The notes under the pieces: model-generated | Seen by the model: the letters and a program-made list of their open reading frames with translations, nothing else | What the model was told of the DNA's origin: nothing | Database searches by the model: none | In this document: piece by piece, positions 20,709-30,509 of the stretch | Numbering within the stretch: position 1 is the first letter of the stretch | How the letters are laid out: each line of letters starts with the position of its first letter | Assembly: GCA_017694595.1 (NCBI GenBank) | Contig: JADIMT010000053.1 | Span: 1-57,267, forward strand | From: Candidatus Ornithospirochaeta stercoripullorum | GTDB lineage: Bacteria > Spirochaetota > Spirochaetia > Sphaerochaetales > Sphaerochaetaceae | DNA length: 57,267 bases | Direction of reading: 5' to 3' | Made by a program: the position numbers and the translations under genes

Positions 20709-22417
20709 TTATCGTCGTCATCTCCTCTGACTTCAGTATTCTTCAGCCAGCCGACATTGGCAGTATCACGATTCTTAGTGATCATGAATGAATCATAGCC
20801 ATATGGCTTTGGAGCATTACGGCGACGGCGAGTATTATCGCCAAAAGGTCTTCTGTCTTCGCCCGATGGAGAGTATCTCTCCTCACGACGAGGACGGCTG
20901 TCTCTCTCTCCACGGTAGAACCTTCCTGTATCATTGTCCCAGTCACGGTCCCTCGAGAATGATCTGTCCCTTCCACCTTCTCTACGTCCTGGCCAGGACT
21001 CTCTCTGACGATAGCTCTCTTTGTCACCATAAGGTCTTCTGTCCCTATCGCGATAGCTATCATCCCTCCAATCATCGCGGCGGCGAGGTCTATCATCTCT
21101 CCAGTCATCACGATAACGTGGGCGGTCATAACGATCATAGCGGTCACGGTTCTCATAGCGATCTCTGTCTCTATAATCAGATCTCTCGTATCTGTCCCTT
21201 CCACCTCTTCTGTCATCTCTATCACGCCAGGAGCTGCCGCCTCTTCTTTCCTGATAATCCCTATCGCGGCCTCTTCTATCTCTTGAGTCAAAGCCCCTTC
21301 TTTCATAAGGACGTCTGTCCCTTCTCTCTTCCCTTCTCTCGTCTTCCTGCTTACCTGAGCGGACATCATCCGCTTCTCTCTCCTGACCATCAAGAGTCAG
21401 TCTTTCTGCTTTTTCTTCGTCCATTTCACTTCTCTTTTTCGCGGCGTATCGATAATCAATTTCCTTCATTTCCGCCGTCTTTTTCAACATCCACACTCTC
21501 AAGCCGCTTCGCTTTGCGGAAAAGCCCTGAGCACGGACCTCTTCTGTTATCTCAAGCGTCTTCCAGTATGGCTTGAGATAATTCTTAGCAAATCTGAAAT
21601 CCTTCAGATTCTCACTGAATACCACCACGCCTCCATCGGAGAGTATCCTGCTGATACGTGAGAGATATGCAGTATAATCCTTCTGCACATCGAAATCCCC
21701 AGCTTTATGGGAATTAGAGAATGCGGGAGGATCGAATATAACTATATCATAGCGTTCACCACGCTTATAAGCCTCATCAAGATATGCTGCGGCATCTGAC
21801 TGCACTGCATGATACTTCTTCTCATCCAGATAGCCATTCTGCTCTAAATTCTTCCGTGCCCATGCTGTATATACATTTGACAGATCTACAGAGACAACTG
21901 TATCAGCTCCGCCCGCGGCAGCGTAAACAGAAAATGCACCTGTATAAGAGAAAAGGTTCAACACTTTCATGCTTTGCGAGATGGACATGACACGCGCTCT
22001 CGTCTCAGCCTGATCAAGGAACAACCCCGTATCTGTATAAGTCAGCAGCTCAGTTTCGAAAAGAAGGCCATTCTCCTTGACAGAGACTCTCAGCGATTCT
22101 TCCCCTTTCTCATGCTGTTCTCTACCTTCCCTCTTCTTCCTTGCTTTCCAGATAATCCTTGAATTCTCTACATAGAGGAATCGTGAAATCAGATCCTCTG
22201 TTACAGTCCTGTCCTCATCTGTGAAACCATCGTTGCTGTAATCTGTGACAAGAGCATAAGGACCATAGAAATCAATAGTGAGAGGAAATGACTGAAGATT
22301 TCTGTCATACACTCTTACACATGTGGAATCTGTATTCTTCATCCACCTGTGTCCTTCAAGGGCACCATGCTTCAGAAGCTTGGAGAAATCTTTCTTCTCA
22401 AATTCTTGCATAGCCAT
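20696..22417 (-). CDS. RlmI-like class I SAM-dependent (rRNA) methyltransferase with long Arg/Asp/Tyr-rich C-terminal tail
   Basis: LLFETELLTYTDTGLFLDQAETRARV...VLNLFSYTGAFSVYAAAGGADTVVSVDLS...IFDPPAFSNS; tail RDRRGRDRDYQERRGGSSWRDRDDRRGGRDRYERSDYRDRDRY... Confidence 0.88.
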   Translation of the reverse strand: MAMQEFEKKDFSKLLKHGALEGHRWMKNTDSTCVRVYDRNLQSFPLTIDFYGPYALVTDYSNDGFTDEDRTVTEDLISRFLYVENSRIIWKARKKREGREQHEKGEESLRVSVKENGLLFETELLTYTDTGLFLDQAETRARVMSISQSMKVLNLFSYTGAFSVYAAAGGADTVVSVDLSNVYTAWARKNLEQNGYLDEKKYHAVQSDAAAYLDEAYKRGERYDIVIFDPPAFSNSHKAGDFDVQKDYTAYLSRISRILSDGGVVVFSENLKDFRFAKNYLKPYWKTLEITEEVRAQGFSAKRSGLRVWMLKKTAEMKEIDYRYAAKKRSEMDEEKAERLTLDGQEREADDVRSGKQEDERREERRDRRPYERRGFDSRDRRGRDRDYQERRGGSSWRDRDDRRGGRDRYERSDYRDRDRYENRDRYDRYDRPRYRDDWRDDRPRRRDDWRDDSYRDRDRRPYGDKESYRQRESWPGRREGGRDRSFSRDRDWDNDTGRFYRGERDSRPRREERYSPSGEDRRPFGDNTRRRRNAPKPYGYDSFMITKNRDTANVGWLKNTEVRGDDDDKSRT

Positions 22418-22498
22418 GGTATGTTATCCTAAGGAGTGGAAAATGAACAGAGGGTTTTCTCCTTGTTCCATGCGATACAGATAAGTTACAATACTTCC

Positions 22499-22975
22499 AT
22501 GGACACAGATAGCAAAGACACTATTGAATTCCTCAAGGAGCGTGAAGCGAAGCTGGGGCATCCATTACGCTTCAGGACCTACAGCACATGGTTTGCCAAG
22601 CTTGGTGGAGAGAAGCGGGAATGGGGAGTCTTCCTCTACTCGGACGGTATCACGATGGTCTATGAGGATTTCGACAGAGAACCAACATTCCTTGGCATTC
22701 CCATCAAAAGGAAGAACAAAGAGGAATATATCAAGTTAGAAGCATCGTTTCCCGTGAAAGATATAAAAGACATCAGCTTAGTGCCACGCACAGCTGCTGA
22801 AGCCTCATTCAAAATGGCTAAAGATCTGAGCAAGAGCGCTGGCAGCTTCTCAAAGCTGTTACGCAGGACAGTCTCTAAAATCACACTGGAAGATGGAACA
22901 ATATACTTCATGGAACTGATGGATCACAAAGGATTCATAAAGCTCATCAAAGAATTTCAGAAGGAGGCAAAATGA
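22499..22975 (+). CDS. Hypothetical protein, PH-like fold possible
   Basis: 159-aa ORF ending at the start of the phosphohexomutase gene (4-bp overlap); MDTDSKDTIEFLKEREAKLGHPLRF... Confidence 0.7.
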   Translation: MDTDSKDTIEFLKEREAKLGHPLRFRTYSTWFAKLGGEKREWGVFLYSDGITMVYEDFDREPTFLGIPIKRKNKEEYIKLEASFPVKDIKDISLVPRTAAEASFKMAKDLSKSAGSFSKLLRRTVSKITLEDGTIYFMELMDHKGFIKLIKEFQKEAK

Positions 22976-24318
22976 GTGCGTTCAAAGCCTATGATATAAG
23001 AGGCATTTACGGAGAGGACATCAATGAGGAGCTGGCATATAGAATCGGATACTTCCTGCCAGCGCTGCTCAAGACGGACCATGTTGTAGTAGGAAGAGAC
23101 ATCAGACTATCATCACAGTCACTGCATGATGCACTGGTGAAAGGAGTGACTGACAGTGGTGCCGATGTCTGGGATCTCGGGCTCGCAACAACTCCAATGG
23201 TCTATTTCGCTACCGCTTTCCTGAATGTTGATGCATCCGTCCAGATCACAGCTTCACACAATCCCAAGGAATACAATGGCTTCAAAATCAGCCGCCGCGG
23301 TGCACTCCCTGTCGGAGGAGACTCAGGATTGAAGGATCTGGAGAAGCTTGTTGATAGCGGAACACTTGAAATCAAGGAAGCAAAAGGAAGCGTCAAAGAT
23401 TACTCGCACGTGAAGGATGAATACATCTCATTCCTGAAACCATTCGCAAAAGGCCTTGAGACCCTGAACATCTCTATCGATTGCTCTTCCGGCATGTCAT
23501 CACTTCTGATCAAAGATATCTTAAGCGATGCAAAATGCCATTATATAAACGATACATTCGATGGTAATTTTCCAGCACATGAACCAAATCCTCTCGAGGA
23601 GAAGAACTGCGCACAGATAAAAGCAGAGACTATAAAGAATGCTTCCGATGTTGGTGTCATCTATGACGGAGATGCCGACAGAGTAATGTTCATCGATGAA
23701 AAAGGATCTTTCATCCAGCCAGACTACATCACAGCAGTAATAGGCAAATACTACGCCTCAAAAGGCAGAACAGGAAACGCATTGCAGGATATCAGGACAT
23801 CAAGATCAAGCACAGAATATCTGGAATCGCTTGGTTTTTCAGTCACGACATGGAAAGTCGGACATGCATATGCAAAGCTGAAGATAAGGGAGATCGATGG
23901 AATCTTCGGTGGAGAGCTTGCTGGGCACTACTACTTCAAAGACTTCTTCTGCTGCGATAGTGGAATCCTTGCCTCTCTTATAGTGCTTTCCGTTGTCAAA
24001 GATCTTAAAGCTGAGGGAAAGACATTCTCATCGCTCATCTCATCAATCGTCAAATATGCGAATTCTGGAGAAGTCAACTTCCGCCTGAACGATAAGGACG
24101 CTGCCATCAAAGCTCTCTATGAGAGATTTGCAGAAAACGACAAGCCTTCTGCGATCATGGACTTCGATGGCTACAGGATTGAGTTCCCGACCTGGTGGTT
24201 CAATGTGCGCAAGTCAAACACGGAACCTTATCTCAGAATAGTTGCGGAGGCAAAAGATAAGGCACTGCTAGAAGAAAAACTGGGCGAAATCAAAGCAATC
24301 ATAGCTAAATTCTCTTAA
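22972..24318 (+). CDS. manB: Phosphomannomutase/phosphoglucomutase
   Basis: FKAYDIRGIYGEDINEELAYRIG...ITASHNPKEYNGFKI...YDGDADRVMFIDEKG...WWFNVRKSNTEPYLRIV. Confidence 0.94.
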   Translation: MSAFKAYDIRGIYGEDINEELAYRIGYFLPALLKTDHVVVGRDIRLSSQSLHDALVKGVTDSGADVWDLGLATTPMVYFATAFLNVDASVQITASHNPKEYNGFKISRRGALPVGGDSGLKDLEKLVDSGTLEIKEAKGSVKDYSHVKDEYISFLKPFAKGLETLNISIDCSSGMSSLLIKDILSDAKCHYINDTFDGNFPAHEPNPLEEKNCAQIKAETIKNASDVGVIYDGDADRVMFIDEKGSFIQPDYITAVIGKYYASKGRTGNALQDIRTSRSSTEYLESLGFSVTTWKVGHAYAKLKIREIDGIFGGELAGHYYFKDFFCCDSGILASLIVLSVVKDLKAEGKTFSSLISSIVKYANSGEVNFRLNDKDAAIKALYERFAENDKPSAIMDFDGYRIEFPTWWFNVRKSNTEPYLRIVAEAKDKALLEEKLGEIKAIIAKFS

Positions 24319-24350
24319 ATGATGTTAGAATAGATGTGGAGGTCTTTAAT

Positions 24351-25328
24351 ATGAAAGTTCTTCTTTTCGGTGGTGCTGGATACATCGGCACACACGTAGC
24401 AATGGCATTCATGGACAGAGGCGATACAGTCGGTATCTATGACAACCTTTCCACTGGTCTGAGAAGCAATGTACCGGAGGGCGCAGAGTTCTATGAAGGC
24501 GACATCCTCGACAGAGCAAGAGTAAGCGAAGTACTCTCAAAAGGCTGGGATGCGGCTGTTCACCTTGCAGCGTTCAAAGCAGCTGGCGAATCAATGGTCA
24601 AGCCTGAAAAATACAGCGAGAATAATATCACAGGTTCTCTTATCATCATGACAGAGTGCGAACAGCATGGCTGCATGAATTTCATTCTCTCTTCCTCTGC
24701 TGCGACTTATGGAGAACCACAGTACCTTCCAATTGACGAGAAGCATCCGAACAAGCCTGAGAACTACTATGGATACACGAAATACTGCATCGAGGAAAAC
24801 CTCAAGTGGTACTCCAAGCTCCGTGGCATGCACTTTGCAGCTCTCAGATACTTCAACGCAGCTGGCTATGATGTCGACGGCAGAATGCTTGGCTTGGAGC
24901 GTAATCCTGCGAACCTCATCCCTGTCATCATGGAATGTGCAGCTGGTATGAGAAAGGATGTCCATATCTTCGGCACTGACTATGATACTCCCGATGGAAC
25001 CTGTATCCGTGATTATGTTCACGTATCGGATCTCGCGGATGCACATGTAGCTGCGGCAGATTATCTGATCAAGAACAAAGAAGACCTCATTGTAAACCTT
25101 GGTTCCGAGACAGGATTGTCAGTAAGAGAGATTGTCGAGACAGCCCGCAAAGTGACTGGCCAGCCAATCCCTTCCGTTGACAGCCCGAGAAGGCCTGGAG
25201 ATCCAGCAAAGCTTGTTGCTTCATCAACGCTTGCGCATGAAAAACTCGGCTGGAGTGCAAAACGCTCAGATGCTGAGACTCTGATTTCATCAACATGGCG
25301 CGTTTATCAGGCTAACATGAAGAAATGA
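24351..25328 (+). CDS. galE: UDP-glucose 4-epimerase
   Basis: MKVLLFGGAGYIGTHVAMAFMDRGD...YGYTKYCIEENLKWY...TPDGTCIRDYVHVSDLADAHV. Confidence 0.95.
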   Translation: MKVLLFGGAGYIGTHVAMAFMDRGDTVGIYDNLSTGLRSNVPEGAEFYEGDILDRARVSEVLSKGWDAAVHLAAFKAAGESMVKPEKYSENNITGSLIIMTECEQHGCMNFILSSSAATYGEPQYLPIDEKHPNKPENYYGYTKYCIEENLKWYSKLRGMHFAALRYFNAAGYDVDGRMLGLERNPANLIPVIMECAAGMRKDVHIFGTDYDTPDGTCIRDYVHVSDLADAHVAAADYLIKNKEDLIVNLGSETGLSVREIVETARKVTGQPIPSVDSPRRPGDPAKLVASSTLAHEKLGWSAKRSDAETLISSTWRVYQANMKK

Positions 25329-25332
25329 CTCA

Positions 25333-25352
25333 ATGGGGAGGGAAACCTCCCC
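25333..25352 (+). terminator. Terminator after galE
   Basis: TGGGGAGG-GAAA-CCTCCCCA followed by ATTTAAT. Confidence 0.65.
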
Positions 25353-25572
25353 AATTTAATATCAGCGGCAGAAGGAGAAAATCCTGAACTGATTGAATCT
25401 GATTTCCCTTTCAGTCGCAGCGTGGATAATATAGAACCGTATCTACAGCTTTGTATTTCAATAAACATAAATTTAAAGTATTAGAATTTATATATAACTC
25501 AATTTCTCAAACAAATCATTGCAAGATATTGAAATAAACAATTTAAGTCATTATATTCACTTCGGAGATATT

Positions 25573-26811
25573 ATGGACAACCTCGATTTCGATTATATCG
25601 TTTATGACTACGGAACGAAGGACTCAGCAAAATCTAAAGAGCTCTTCTCTATTGACAATGTGATGAAAGCCAGGAAATTCCACAGAGAAATACCAGGCTA
25701 TAAGATGACCCCGCTCAGAGCGCTTCCAAACCTCGCGCAGATGCTTGGTCTTGGAGGAATCTACATCAAAGATGAAGCACAGCGTCTGACTCTCAATTCA
25801 TTCAAGGTCCTTGGCGGTTCATACGCTGTATCAAGATACATACAGAAAATGCTTGGACTCAGCGATGAAGAGACTACTTATGAGTATCTGACATCTGAGG
25901 AATGCCACAAGAAACTTGGCAATCTGACATTCGCTGCTGCTACTGATGGCAATCATGGACGTGGAATCGCATGGGCTTCCATGAAGCTTGGCTTACCTTG
26001 TGTCATCTATGTGCACAAGGAAACATCACAGGCCAGAATCGATGCCATCAGAGGCTACGGAGCAAAGGTAGAAATCATCGATGGCAACTACGATGATGCA
26101 GTGAGGCAGATGGCTGTGGATGCCAAGAAGAACAACTGGACGGTTGTCAGTGACACTTCCTGGCCTGGATATACAGAAATACCGACATGGATCATGCAGG
26201 GCTATACAACGCTGATGCTCGAATCGCAGGAACAGCTTCTAGGCGTCGGCCTTTCAAGGCCAACTCATGTGATTGTGCAAGCAGGTGTTGGTGCAATGGC
26301 CGCCTCTGTCATTGGATTCTACACAGCGCTCTTTCCTGAAAATCCCCCTATTTTCATTGTTGTGGAACCTGATAAAGCTCCATGTGTATTTGAATCAATC
26401 AAAGCTGGAGATGGCAAATGCCACAGCGTAAAGGGAGATCTTGATACAATCATGGCTGGCCTGGCTTGTGGAGATCCTTCCCCTATTGCTTTCGAGATTC
26501 TTGAGCATACAGCAGATTTCTTCCTCTCCATTCCTGACTACATCGCAGCGAGAGGCATGAGAATTCTCTCCTGCCCGCTTCATGGAGATCCTTTCATCAT
26601 CTCCGGTGAATCAGGAGCAGCGCCACTTGGAGCGCTTTATTCAATCATGACTGATAAAGGTGCCAAAGAACTGAGAGAGAAGATGAAGCTTGATGAGAAT
26701 GCAATTGTCTTCATGGTCAACACAGAAGGCAACACAGATCCAAAACATTTCAGACAGATTATCTGGGATGGCCTTGATCCAGTTCCGCGCGAGTTCCGTA
26801 CAAGAAAGTAG
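25573..26811 (+). CDS. Diaminopropionate ammonia-lyase (PLP fold type II)
   Basis: LNSFKVLGGSYAVSRYI...AATDGNHGRGIAWASMKLG...SDTSWPGYTEIPTWIMQGYTTL...SGESGAAPLGALY; YgeX/DpaL-like. Confidence 0.9.
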   Translation: MDNLDFDYIVYDYGTKDSAKSKELFSIDNVMKARKFHREIPGYKMTPLRALPNLAQMLGLGGIYIKDEAQRLTLNSFKVLGGSYAVSRYIQKMLGLSDEETTYEYLTSEECHKKLGNLTFAAATDGNHGRGIAWASMKLGLPCVIYVHKETSQARIDAIRGYGAKVEIIDGNYDDAVRQMAVDAKKNNWTVVSDTSWPGYTEIPTWIMQGYTTLMLESQEQLLGVGLSRPTHVIVQAGVGAMAASVIGFYTALFPENPPIFIVVEPDKAPCVFESIKAGDGKCHSVKGDLDTIMAGLACGDPSPIAFEILEHTADFFLSIPDYIAARGMRILSCPLHGDPFIISGESGAAPLGALYSIMTDKGAKELREKMKLDENAIVFMVNTEGNTDPKHFRQIIWDGLDPVPREFRTRK

Positions 26812-26827
26812 AAACAAGGGTTTAACT

Positions 26828-26857
26828 AGGGTTGCAGATATTATGCAACCCTTTATC
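26828..26857 (+). terminator. Terminator after diaminopropionate ammonia-lyase
   Basis: AGGGTTGCA-GATATTA-TGCAACCCT then TTATC; 9-bp stem. Confidence 0.7.
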
Positions 26858-26989
26858 ATACAAAGAGATATTCAAAACATTCAAATAGGTTTCAATGATT
26901 TTACTTGTGTTTTTCGAAAATCGTGGGCAACGATTCTTTCATCATGGACCTCATTAACAAAAAACAAGACATTCATAAATAACATCCGA

Positions 26990-27723
26990 TATAGGCTGGA
27001 ATATATTCAGCAGCCCATGCATTATCTATCTGTTGCAACTTGCCTGTATCCGTATCAGCAATGGCTATAGCCATATCCAGCAATCTCTTTCAGGATTATC
27101 TTCTGGGCAGAATATATGCCATTCTGCTCCTGCACGCCCTTGACGTTCTCGGACTGAGCTTCAGTAAGCTGAATGCCAGCTTCTTTTAGGCTTTCTATCT
27201 CCCCAGCTGGATCCGCAAGAGCTTGGGCAAGGCGTTCTGCAGCTAGAGTCGCCTCTTCCCCTATTGCAGCTGCCATATTGAGAACAGCATTTGTAGCTTC
27301 AGGCATTACATCACGCCCGACCTTACGTGTCGCAGCAAGGATGCCTTCGACTGCTATGATTTCCTGGTCTGAATATGCAGTGACCTTCTGAAGCGAGTCA
27401 GCAAGATCCAAGAGTTCAGAAGCAGACATGCCGACTGCATTCTGCGTGGCTTTCAGCGTAGTCTGAAGACGTATCTCGGCCTGTTCCTGAGCGGAATAGG
27501 CATCAACAGTTGCCCTGACAGCGGTAGTTATTTTCTCAACAACTATAGATGCTGTCATATATACTTGCGATATAACCGTAAGCCCCATTGCAAGACGTTC
27601 ACATGCAGATTTTGCCGTCTGGAATTGAACAACAAGTTTTTGTAACCCATTGTTAACATTTTGAATGCCAGAAACAGCAGAAGCAGTATTAGCACTAATG
27701 TTGATAGATATATTATTAGCCAT
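26990..27723 (-). pseudogene. Truncated/frameshifted phage tail tape-measure protein fragment
   Basis: MANNISINISANTASAVSGIQNVNNGLQKL...LADPAGEIESLKEAGIQLTEAQSENVK; after ...EIAGYGYS the reading continues in another frame as ADTDTGKLQQIDNAW, then is lost. Confidence 0.8.
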
Positions 27724-27749
27724 GCCATATCCTGCACGGCAGGTGGATA

Positions 27750-27848
27750 TTAGATTGAAGCTATCAAAAGAAAAATAAAACCAATTACAGGTAAAGCAAG
27801 AAATATTGCAAAACCAATCAATATTCTATTTACCGTTTTATCTGTCAT
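27750..27848 (-). CDS. Small single-TM protein in the phage remnant
   Basis: MTDKTVNRILIGFAIFLALPVIGFIFLLIASI, translated by hand. Confidence 0.4.
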   Translation of the reverse strand: MTDKTVNRILIGFAIFLALPVIGFIFLLIASI

Positions 27849-28282
27849 AGCTTTATTCTAAAATCGAATAACCTGCCTGTCAAATCGTTACCTGCGGATG
27901 GTAGAATCTATCAAGCGGCTCAAGGATATCCACCACCTCGACAAGCTTCTCCGGATTCAATGCCCATGAGCCATAGGAAAAAACTAATTGCAGAAAGCGC
28001 ATCTTCATAAGGACTCTCTCACAAACAATCTCTGCTGTCCTACTCCACTATCTGGGATTCAGAACTCCATCCAATTCTCATCAAGCACGTCATAATCAGC
28101 CGTGTAGCCCTTCAAAGAAGAGCTTACTCGGTCTTAATCAGTTTTCAGAATATTGATGAGACAAAGAACCTCCCTGTTTACATACGTGCAGGAACACTTA
28201 GCAAGCTGGATAAGAAAAAGCCTGAGGACATAGACAGCAGGACAAATACCATATCCCCAAGCCCTTTTTAATTATTCGTAAA

Positions 28283-29191
28283 TCATCTGCCCTCTAATGC
28301 ATGTACAAGCTCTACAGCCATTTCCATGCAAGGGACACTTATACCAAGCTCATGGGCCTTTGTTACAACTGCTCCGGAGATAGTATCGACCTCAGTACAG
28401 CGGGAATTCTTTATATCCATCATGATACTTGTATATCCGCCTTTGTTTGATTCGCTTGTAGAAAGTACTTTCTTTATAACTTCATCAACATCGAATCCAA
28501 GATTCATAGCATTAGCCACGCTTACTGTCTCATCAATAAGCTTTAAGCAAAGTCCCCTTGCATTTTCGTTTGCCGCGATGTAGCTCATATCACATTGCAA
28601 TATCGCAGTGAGGACAGAAAGGGATGCATTAGTCATCAGCTTATCCCAGATTAGACGCTGGATATTCGAATGGATCTTTACATCAAACCCCGATTCATCA
28701 AAACACTCTTTTATATCATGCAATATCTTTCCGTCTTCTCCGGAGAGCAGCCCGATGTTAGTGACACCCCTGCCGCCATGATGAACACAAGCGAGAGAAA
28801 GTACAGCACCATTATCTTCAGTCGTACCAATGATTATATGCTCTCTATCAACATACTGGCTGAGCAGACGCTCATGCCCCGCCCCATTCTGAAGCGTCAT
28901 GAGATATGTATCCGGACCTATGGCAGGTCTGACACCATCAAGAGCACTCTTTGAATAAAGTGACTTGGTAAAGAGAATGATGAGATCTGCTTTATCAGAG
29001 CTATCGGCTTTGACTTGCGCCTTAGGCTTATAAACATTGCTCACACCATTCTCTTCGAGCACAAGACCATCATGATTGATCTTCTCTACAAGAGCTGCAT
29101 TCGTATCAACAAGCGTAACATCATTGCATAGACTCAGATGGCCGCCATAGATGCTACCCATGGCGCCAGCGCCAATTACTATAATCTTCAC
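28283..29191 (-). CDS. 2-dehydropantoate 2-reductase family (PanE/ApbA-like)
   Basis: MKIIVIGAGAMGSIYGGHLSL...TLQNGAGHERLLSQYV...KLMTNASLSVLTAIL. Confidence 0.9.
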   Translation of the reverse strand: MKIIVIGAGAMGSIYGGHLSLCNDVTLVDTNAALVEKINHDGLVLEENGVSNVYKPKAQVKADSSDKADLIILFTKSLYSKSALDGVRPAIGPDTYLMTLQNGAGHERLLSQYVDREHIIIGTTEDNGAVLSLACVHHGGRGVTNIGLLSGEDGKILHDIKECFDESGFDVKIHSNIQRLIWDKLMTNASLSVLTAILQCDMSYIAANENARGLCLKLIDETVSVANAMNLGFDVDEVIKKVLSTSESNKGGYTSIMMDIKNSRCTEVDTISGAVVTKAHELGISVPCMEMAVELVHALEGR

Positions 29192-29208
29192 CTGTGCTCT
29201 ACCCTTTT

Positions 29209-29895
29209 TCAGTCAGAGAATTCAGCAAGTCCTTCAATTGCATATGCCCTGACAGGACATGAATCGAGGCCAAGAATCGGAAGCGGAGCATAGCTCATGA
29301 AGAAGACATCCTTCTCAAGCTTGTCCAGGTTCTTCAGGACTTCAAGGAAGACAATATTCTCAGCAAGGAGGATATCATGGAAAGGCTTTACATCTTCATT
29401 GCAATTCTCAATCGAAACACCATCTCCAAATCCGACACACTTAGCTTTGTGATCCTTGAACCACAGAGCTGTCTCTCCGTTTACAAAGAGCCTCTTGTCT
29501 TCTGCTGTATTTGTCTTCGGTGTGAATGGAGCAAGCTTATGAGGGCTATCGATAATAACGATCGTTCCATCTTTCATCTTGGGGCCACAGTATTTATCAA
29601 GCATAGCTGCTGTGATATGTGAATTAGGAGCCTCATCGATATTCACGTAGATAGCACGACCAAAGAATGTTGTAAGCGGAAGCTCTGCAACGCTTGGCCA
29701 GTTGTCATCATGATGATACGGACACTCACAGTGTGTTCCAAGATGGCTTGTCAGATCCATGATTGTATGGAAATCAGGAATAGGTCCACCTGTATTGAAT
29801 CTGTAAAGATGGCATCTTCTTGTCTCTGTCTTTGGATCCAGACCCTTTGTCAAATCCACGATTCTCAAATTACCCATTGTGTAGACACAATCCAT
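29209..29895 (-). CDS. Cyclase family protein (kynurenine formamidase-like)
   Basis: RIVDLTKGLDPKTETRR...MDLTSHLGTHCECPYHHDDNWPSVAELPL...FFMSYAPLPILGLDSCPVRAYAIE; start from GGAGG-ATG at 29895. Confidence 0.85.
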   Translation of the reverse strand: MDCVYTMGNLRIVDLTKGLDPKTETRRCHLYRFNTGGPIPDFHTIMDLTSHLGTHCECPYHHDDNWPSVAELPLTTFFGRAIYVNIDEAPNSHITAAMLDKYCGPKMKDGTIVIIDSPHKLAPFTPKTNTAEDKRLFVNGETALWFKDHKAKCVGFGDGVSIENCNEDVKPFHDILLAENIVFLEVLKNLDKLEKDVFFMSYAPLPILGLDSCPVRAYAIEGLAEFSD

Positions 29896-29914
29896 AAATA
29901 CCTCCAGATAACAG

Positions 29915-29934
29915 TATTGCAATCGATTGCAATA
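29915..29934. promoter_or_regulatory. LacI-family operator, perfect 20-bp palindrome
   Basis: TATTGCAATCGATTGCAATA. Confidence 0.85.
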
Positions 29935-29944
29935 ACCATCTCTC

Positions 29945-29973
29945 ATTATTTTCCCACTCTTGAAAAGTGTCAA
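29945..29973 (-). promoter_or_regulatory. sigma70-type promoter for the cyclase-panE unit
   Basis: Minus strand TTGACA-17 bp-AATAAT with the operator just downstream. Confidence 0.8.
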
Positions 29974-30000
29974 GGAAAACTTTCAAACAATTGCGATGAA

Positions 30001-30459
30001 TCAGATTTCCACTGGTACCTTCAGTACGATTTTCTTCACTGGTTCGCTTTCATTGACCTTCACTCTTGGCTTATGAACATCCTCAGGTCCCAGAACGACA
30101 AAATCACCAGGAAGCAGAAGAACAGATGAATACTTCTCTGTCTCATTGTAGAAAGTGATGTCATTATCGGCATTATACGGTGTCTTTACAGTAAGACCAT
30201 CCCTTCTGCATACATAGCAATATTCCTTGCCTTCAATCACGTACTGGACATCTATAAGCTTCTCATGGCTTTCAAATGAACCATTCGCGGCATCTATTGA
30301 ATCATAATGCTGAACGGAAGCCCTGACACCATTCTCCAAATCAATCGAACCTTCCGCGAGCTCGGCCAGATCCTTTCTCTTCAAGAACTCAAATGCTGTC
30401 TTGAATGCAGGAGATGCAAAATCATGCAGATTCTCCTTTCCTATTTCAGTACTGAACAT
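30001..30459 (-). CDS. YhcH/YjgK/YiaL (DUF386) family protein
   Basis: GVRASVQHYDSIDAANGSFESHEKLIDVQYVIEGKEYCYV...FVVLGPEDVHKPRVKVN. Confidence 0.9.
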   Translation of the reverse strand: MFSTEIGKENLHDFASPAFKTAFEFLKRKDLAELAEGSIDLENGVRASVQHYDSIDAANGSFESHEKLIDVQYVIEGKEYCYVCRRDGLTVKTPYNADNDITFYNETEKYSSVLLLPGDFVVLGPEDVHKPRVKVNESEPVKKIVLKVPVEI

Positions 30460-30509
30460 AAAAAATTCCTCCTATGTAATTCTATATGCCTCGATTGAGA
30501 ATCGATACG

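Noticed and set aside
20788-21576. 262-aa plus-strand ORF opposite the methyltransferase tail (also 203-aa minus frame 20782..21393)
   Set aside because: Both are by-products of the repetitive RD/RY codon usage of the tail; no start context or family match.
25329-25570. Possible riboswitch between galE and the ammonia-lyase
   Set aside because: Apart from the galE terminator I could not fit a known aptamer consensus by eye.
27055-27723. Tape-measure ORF as a functional gene
   Set aside because: Recognisable sequence continues in another frame past its stop and is then lost; there is no tail module around it.
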